Assembly: GCA_963580285.1 (NCBI GenBank)
Contig: OY757011.1
Location: forward strand, 161,311,908 to 161,375,907
Length of the DNA: 64,000 nt
DNA from: Lucinisca nassula
Taxonomy: Eukaryota > Mollusca > Bivalvia > Lucinida > Lucinidae
Direction of reading: 5' to 3'
The first letter of the stretch is position 1, and the number at the start of each line of letters is the position of its first letter. Below, piece after piece: positions 53,001 to 59,000 of this stretch. Under the pieces are notes generated by a model. It saw only the letters and a list, made by a program, of their open reading frames with translations, was not told the origin of the DNA and ran no database searches. The translations under genes were made by a program, and so were the position numbers.

Positions 53001-56000
53001 ATGTCGGGTAAAAGTCCCACATAACTGGAAGTAACGTCTCCAAAATGACCTGAACAGTGTTGACGGGGACGTTATACCTCAAATCAAACAAACAAACAAA
53101 TATTAGTAAAATGCGTTAGCTATTCATGTTTCATCTGTTATATACTCGTATGTTATGTTCGGTCAATCAAACATTGCTACACCCAAATCTCTATTTCAGT
53201 CAAAGTTTCAACACAATAAATGTGTAAATCTATGAGAACATGAATACTGGGTATTTTTAAACCTTTCAAAATAATATTTTCTATTAAATAATCATTACTA
53301 TTGCCTTTGTTAATATTTCCAAGTATAGGGGCGTAGGCAACTATGTCAAACATGGCATGTCTCACAATTCGTTCGACGTATAGCTTTAACAATTGCATTT
53401 AAACTGTGTTTTTAAATTAAGGGAAATATAACAAGTCAACGCAATGCATCAAAATTCATTATTTATTAAAAACAAAATGAACAAAATCTAGTAGACAAAT
53501 AGACAATTTAGTACTTGAAGATGAAAAAAAAAAAATACAAGGGGTATTGGGGTAACACACTTAATATGCCATATATTCTATTAGCCCCACTCGCCAGATG
53601 GCAGAAAACAGATATTGGGCTTTTAAACGATTGGGATTTACGAAATCCCCCTTGGGAGAGGGTGGAGTGTGTACGTGTGTGTGTGTGTGTGGGGGGGGGG
53701 GGGGTGCAAACACTCTCCAATGGCTCATAGCCTAGATTATTCGTAAGAACAAACTATGGTCGCGTTCAAACGAGGGTTAGATCTGCTAAACTGGTCAATA
53801 GTACGAATACAATGGAGTTCACACTAAAAGTACTAAAATGCCTATGTTAAGCCGAGCTTTGGGATTGTTCAAAAGTGCTGATTAAAGACATTTATTCTTT
53901 ATTATTGAGGACTTTCATTTCATTACATAATATTATGAAACCCTCACAGCTGACTGAAGAGAAGTCCTTCAACAGGTAAGGGGCCTCCTTGGAGAAAATC
54001 AATAATTTACTTACTGTTGACTGGTCTACATAATTGATTTTCCCCTTAAGTGCCTCAGTCAGGGGATGCAACAAGAGGTACTGATCACTCTATTAAGGAC
54101 CGTCTTTGATCTGCTATAGTCAGTATATCACAAGGGGCAATAAAACAATTATGAACACACGGTGTGTCCTACTGTTACAAGAATAAATGCCTATAAGACA
54201 ATTTTTCGAACAGTTCCAAAAGCGGAAAATGGCTGAAAAATGTAAACTGTCTTAATATGCTTTTAAAAGCAGAATTAGTCTTTATTTTATTAGCCGGTCT
54301 TAATAGAGGAATTTCACTGTATTTGTGATCGCAAATCTGGACCGGACAATGAGAGACGAAAGCATCAGTCCGAATAAATCAAATAATTATCTTTCGTGCC
54401 CGGATATATCACTATACGCAGTTGAGGGGTACCATTATGTACAGACTGTACTGAATTTATTCGTGCCAGACTGGTCCCGGGCCTAGAAGCCTCCGTGGTG
54501 CAGTGGGTACGCTACTCGCCTTGTAAACCAGGGATCGCAGGATCGATCCCGGGCTTCTCCAGACTTTCGGATGAGTCTTTAAAACCGAGGTCCCGTCTCC
54601 GTATGACCTTAGCTGTTGGTGGGACGTAAAACTAAAACTCACTCACTCACTGGTCCCGGGCCGATCTCGCACAGATTATCAGTTTAGTGTGAATATTTAC
54701 CGCTATTGTTTCTGACGACGTTTCTCCCGCAGAATCAGTGCAGGCGATGCTGAGGTTATAGCCAGAACAGTTGTCGAAATTTAGACCGGCTGTTGACAGG
54801 AGATATAGCTCTAGATCTGCAATACGCAATACGAAATTACACAAGTATCACCTTTTACAAGAAGTTTAGGTCTACACATAGCACACATAGTCACAGAATT
54901 GGAAAGTAAAATCACAAAACTGTTAATGTGTTTGTTGTATTAGTGTCCCAGTACATATATGAAAGTGTATAACAGCCAAATATTCGTTATGTTCACTCCA
55001 GTTATATATTTAAACAAAACTACCAATCTTTCCCTATTACAATATGACAACGACTTGTACCATTGAAATAAAAAAAATCAGTAAAACAGGTACATCTACC
55101 TATGTATTCTGTTTCTGTTTTTTTTATTTTGTTTTTTTTTTTCACATTCTGGGTTAACATTATCCAAAAATGCCTTTTGAGGAAGCCGTCTGAGATTTCT
55201 TTTTCAACAAAAAGCGATATCAAACAGAAAATAGATATACTGTATAACAGGTGGGAAATCAGCATCGTGTAAACCCAGAAAACATGTGTTTATTTTGTCA
55301 GCATGACAGCTTGTGATAAATTTAAGAGAGTGTTCCGGCAATCCCGAGTTATAAGCGTTAGGATTTATAACGCTGATGACGTATCAATGGAAAATAACAT
55401 TCAACCAGTCATGACCTTTTCTGAAATGCTTCCGAAGCAAAAGGAAACATTAAATAGTGGGCGTAGACAATAAGGATAATGGAATGAGCGGCTTTCGTAA
55501 TTATGACGTGCTGATGATAGGAGATATAGTTCAAAATCAGTTATTCTACAATATTACAATTATATTAGGGGAATGGATTGAGCAGTTGTTGTAATTTAGA
55601 TCGGCTGACGAGCGGAGATATAGTCCAAGATCTGTAATTACAATTACATAAGGGGAATGGATAGAGCATGTGTTGTAATTGAGATCGGCTAATGATAGGA
55701 GATATAGCCCGAGATCTGCAATATTTCAATTACATAAGATGACTGGATGGAGCAGTTGTTGTAAGTTAGATTGGCTCATGAGAGGAGATAAAATCCAAGA
55801 TCTGCAATATTGCAATTACATATGGGGAATTGATAGAGCAGTTATTGTAATTTAGATCGGCTAATGATAGGAGATAAGCCCGAGATCTGCAATATTACAA
55901 TTAAAAAAAGTGAGTGGATGGAGCAGTTGTTGTAATTTAGATCGGCTCATGAGAGGAGATATAATCCAAGATCTGCTATATTACAATTACATAAGGGGAA

Positions 56001-59000
56001 TTGCTAGAGCAGTTGTTGTAATTTCGATCGGCTAATGATAGGAGATATAGTCCAAGATCTGTAAAACTACAATTACATAAGGATAATGGATAGATCAGTT
56101 GTTGTAATAAGGGTCGGCTAATGATAGGAGCTTTAGCCGAGATCTGCAATATTTCAATTACATAAGGTGATAGGATTGAGAAGTTGTTGTAATTTAGATC
56201 GGCAAATGAAAGGAGATATAGTCCCAGATCTGTATTATTACAATTACATAAAGGGAATGGATAGAACAGTTGTTGTAGAGCAGTTGTTGTAATTTAGATC
56301 GGCTAATGATAGGAGATAAAGTCCAAGATCTGCAATATTGCAATTACATAAGGGGAATGGACAGAGCAGTTGTTGAAATTTAGATCGGCTCATGAGAGGA
56401 GATATAGCCCAAAATCTGCAATATTAGAATAACATAAAGGGAAAGACTAGAGCAGTTGTTGAAATTGAGATCGGCTAATGATAGTCCAAGATCTGCAATA
56501 TTACAATTACATAAGTGGAATGAATAGAGCAATTGTTGTAATATAGATCGCCGAATGATAGCAGAAATATACCGAGATCTACAATAATACAATTACATAA
56601 GGTGAGTGGACGGGGAAGTTGTTGTAATTTAGATCGGCTCATAAGAGGAGATATAGTCCAAGATCTGTAAAATTACAATTACATAAGGTGAGTGGATGCA
56701 GCAGTTGATGTAATTTAGATCGGCTCATGAGAGGGGATATAGTCCAAGATCTGCAATATTGCAATTACATAAGGGGAATGGATAGATCAGTTGTTGTAAT
56801 TTAGATCGGCTGATGATAAGAGACAGAGCCCAAGATCTGCAATATTACAATTACAATTACATGGGAATGGATAGAGCCTTTGTTGTAATTTAGATCGGCA
56901 AATGCTAGGAGATATAGTCCAAGATCTGGAATATTACAGATACATAAGGGGAATGGATAGAGCATTTGTTGTAATTTAGATCGGCTTATGATTGGAGATC
57001 GACCAAAGATCTGCAATATTGCAATTATATTACGGAGAATGGACAGAGTAGTTGTTGTAATTTAAATCGGCTTATGAGCGGAGATAAAGTCCAAGATCTG
57101 CAGTATTACAATTACGTGAGGGGAATGGATAGAGCAGTTGTTGTAATTTAGATCGGCTGATGATAGGAGATATAGTCGAAGATCTGCAATATAACAATTA
57201 CATAAATGGAATGGATAGAGCAGTTGTTGTAATTTAGATCGGCCCCTCAGAAGAGATATAGTCCAAGATCTGCAATAAAACAATTACATAAAATGAATGG
57301 ATAGAGCAGTTGTTGTAATTTAGATCGGCTAATTATATGAGATATAGCCCGAGCTTTGCACTGTTACAATTACATAAGGGGAACTGATAGAGCAGTTGTT
57401 GTAATTTAGATCGGCTAATGATAGGAGATATAGTCCGAGATCTGCAATAATACAATTACATTAGGGGAATTGATAGAGCAGTTGTTGTAATTTAGATCGG
57501 CTAATGATATTAGATATAGCCCGAGATCTGCACTATTACAATTAAATAAGGGGATTGATAGAGCAGTTGTTGTAATTAAGATCGGCCCCTGAGAGGAGAC
57601 ATAGTCCAAGATCTGCATTATTACAATTTCATAAAGGGAATTGATAGAGCAGTTGTTGTAATTTAGATCGGCTTATGATAGGAGATATAGTCCGAGATCT
57701 GCAATATTACAATTACATAAGGGGAATGGATAGAGCAGTTGTTGTAATTTAGATCGGCTAATGATAGGAGATATAGTCCGAGAGCTGCAATATTACAATT
57801 ACATAAGGGGAATTGATAGAGCAGTTGTTGTAATTTAGATCGGCTAAAGATAGGAGATATAGTCCGAGATATTCAATATTACAATTACATAAGGGGAATG
57901 GATAGAGCAGTTGTTGTAATTTAGATCGGCTAATGATAGGAGATATAGTCCGAGATCTGCAATATTACAATTACATAAGGGGAATGGATAGAGCAGTTGT
58001 TGTAATTTAGATTGGCTGACGAGAGGAGATATAGCTCCAGATTGAAAATATAACAGATGCAAAAGGGAAGCGGATAGAGCAGTTGCCTTAATTTAGACCG
58101 GCTGATGACAGGATAAATACATGTACCTCAGTATCTGCAAAATAACGATTACATTAGGGGAATGAACAGAGCAGTTGTCATAATTTAGACCGACTGATGG
58201 CTTAAGGGTAGCTTTGCACTAAATACTGGAGGTACTGGGTTTTATCATTTTGGGACAGAGCTTTTAGTTGCAGTCTAAATACCAGGCAGGCTTCCATTGG
58301 ATAAATATCCCATGTTTCATTTCAATGTGAGAAAAGGATAGTTATAAGGAAATAAAATGATGTGTGTTTTATAAATATATCTGCAAGCTCAAAGAAATTG
58401 TGGATGATTTTATCTTGTCACCTCTCCGTTAAAAAGCCGGCTTGTATTCACTGCGAATCTACATGTAAACAAACATGGCGGACCATAACTTGAAAAGGAG
58501 ACGAGCAACATGTGGATTTTTCTCATCAACTTGTTGAGCTAGGATGGCTCTATAAATAAGAAAGGTTTGAAAAGTTTTGCATGTGTAGTTTTTGTGGGAG
58601 CATGTAAAAGGTTACTATTGTCGCCTATGGAAAATATTTAGTGGTAAGCTCCCTATACCAAAAGTTGGAAAATCAGCCCCACACTCCATTTTTCAGTCAT
58701 TACATCATATTTTCACACATTGGTAGGTTCTATCCAATTCTGTATCATAAAATGGATATTCCTGGCATGTGGTTTGCCATAGAAACTGTAAAAAAGTGTA
58801 AGGTGTGTGGTAATTTAGGTCTAACTGGGTGTTTTTGATCAGTTTTTGCTTCTGATCTGTGCATTTGGGGGGGGGGGGGGTACTTTAAAGCCATGTTAAT
58901 CAATTGTTAATGGGTTTGTTTTGGAAAAAGTCTTACAGTAAGTGTATAACCAGAAACACAAGAGAAAGAATCTACTCCATCTGGAATATAACAGTAAGGT

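Noticed and set aside
56380..58062. Several minus-strand frames with repeated NNCSIHSP peptides, which could be read as a repetitive protein
   Set aside because: The period is 86 bp, not a multiple of three, so frames shift and stop within two units; the array is better explained as an exon-derived satellite.
55495..58205. CRISPR-like array
   Set aside because: Units are contiguous with no unique spacers and lie in an animal intron.
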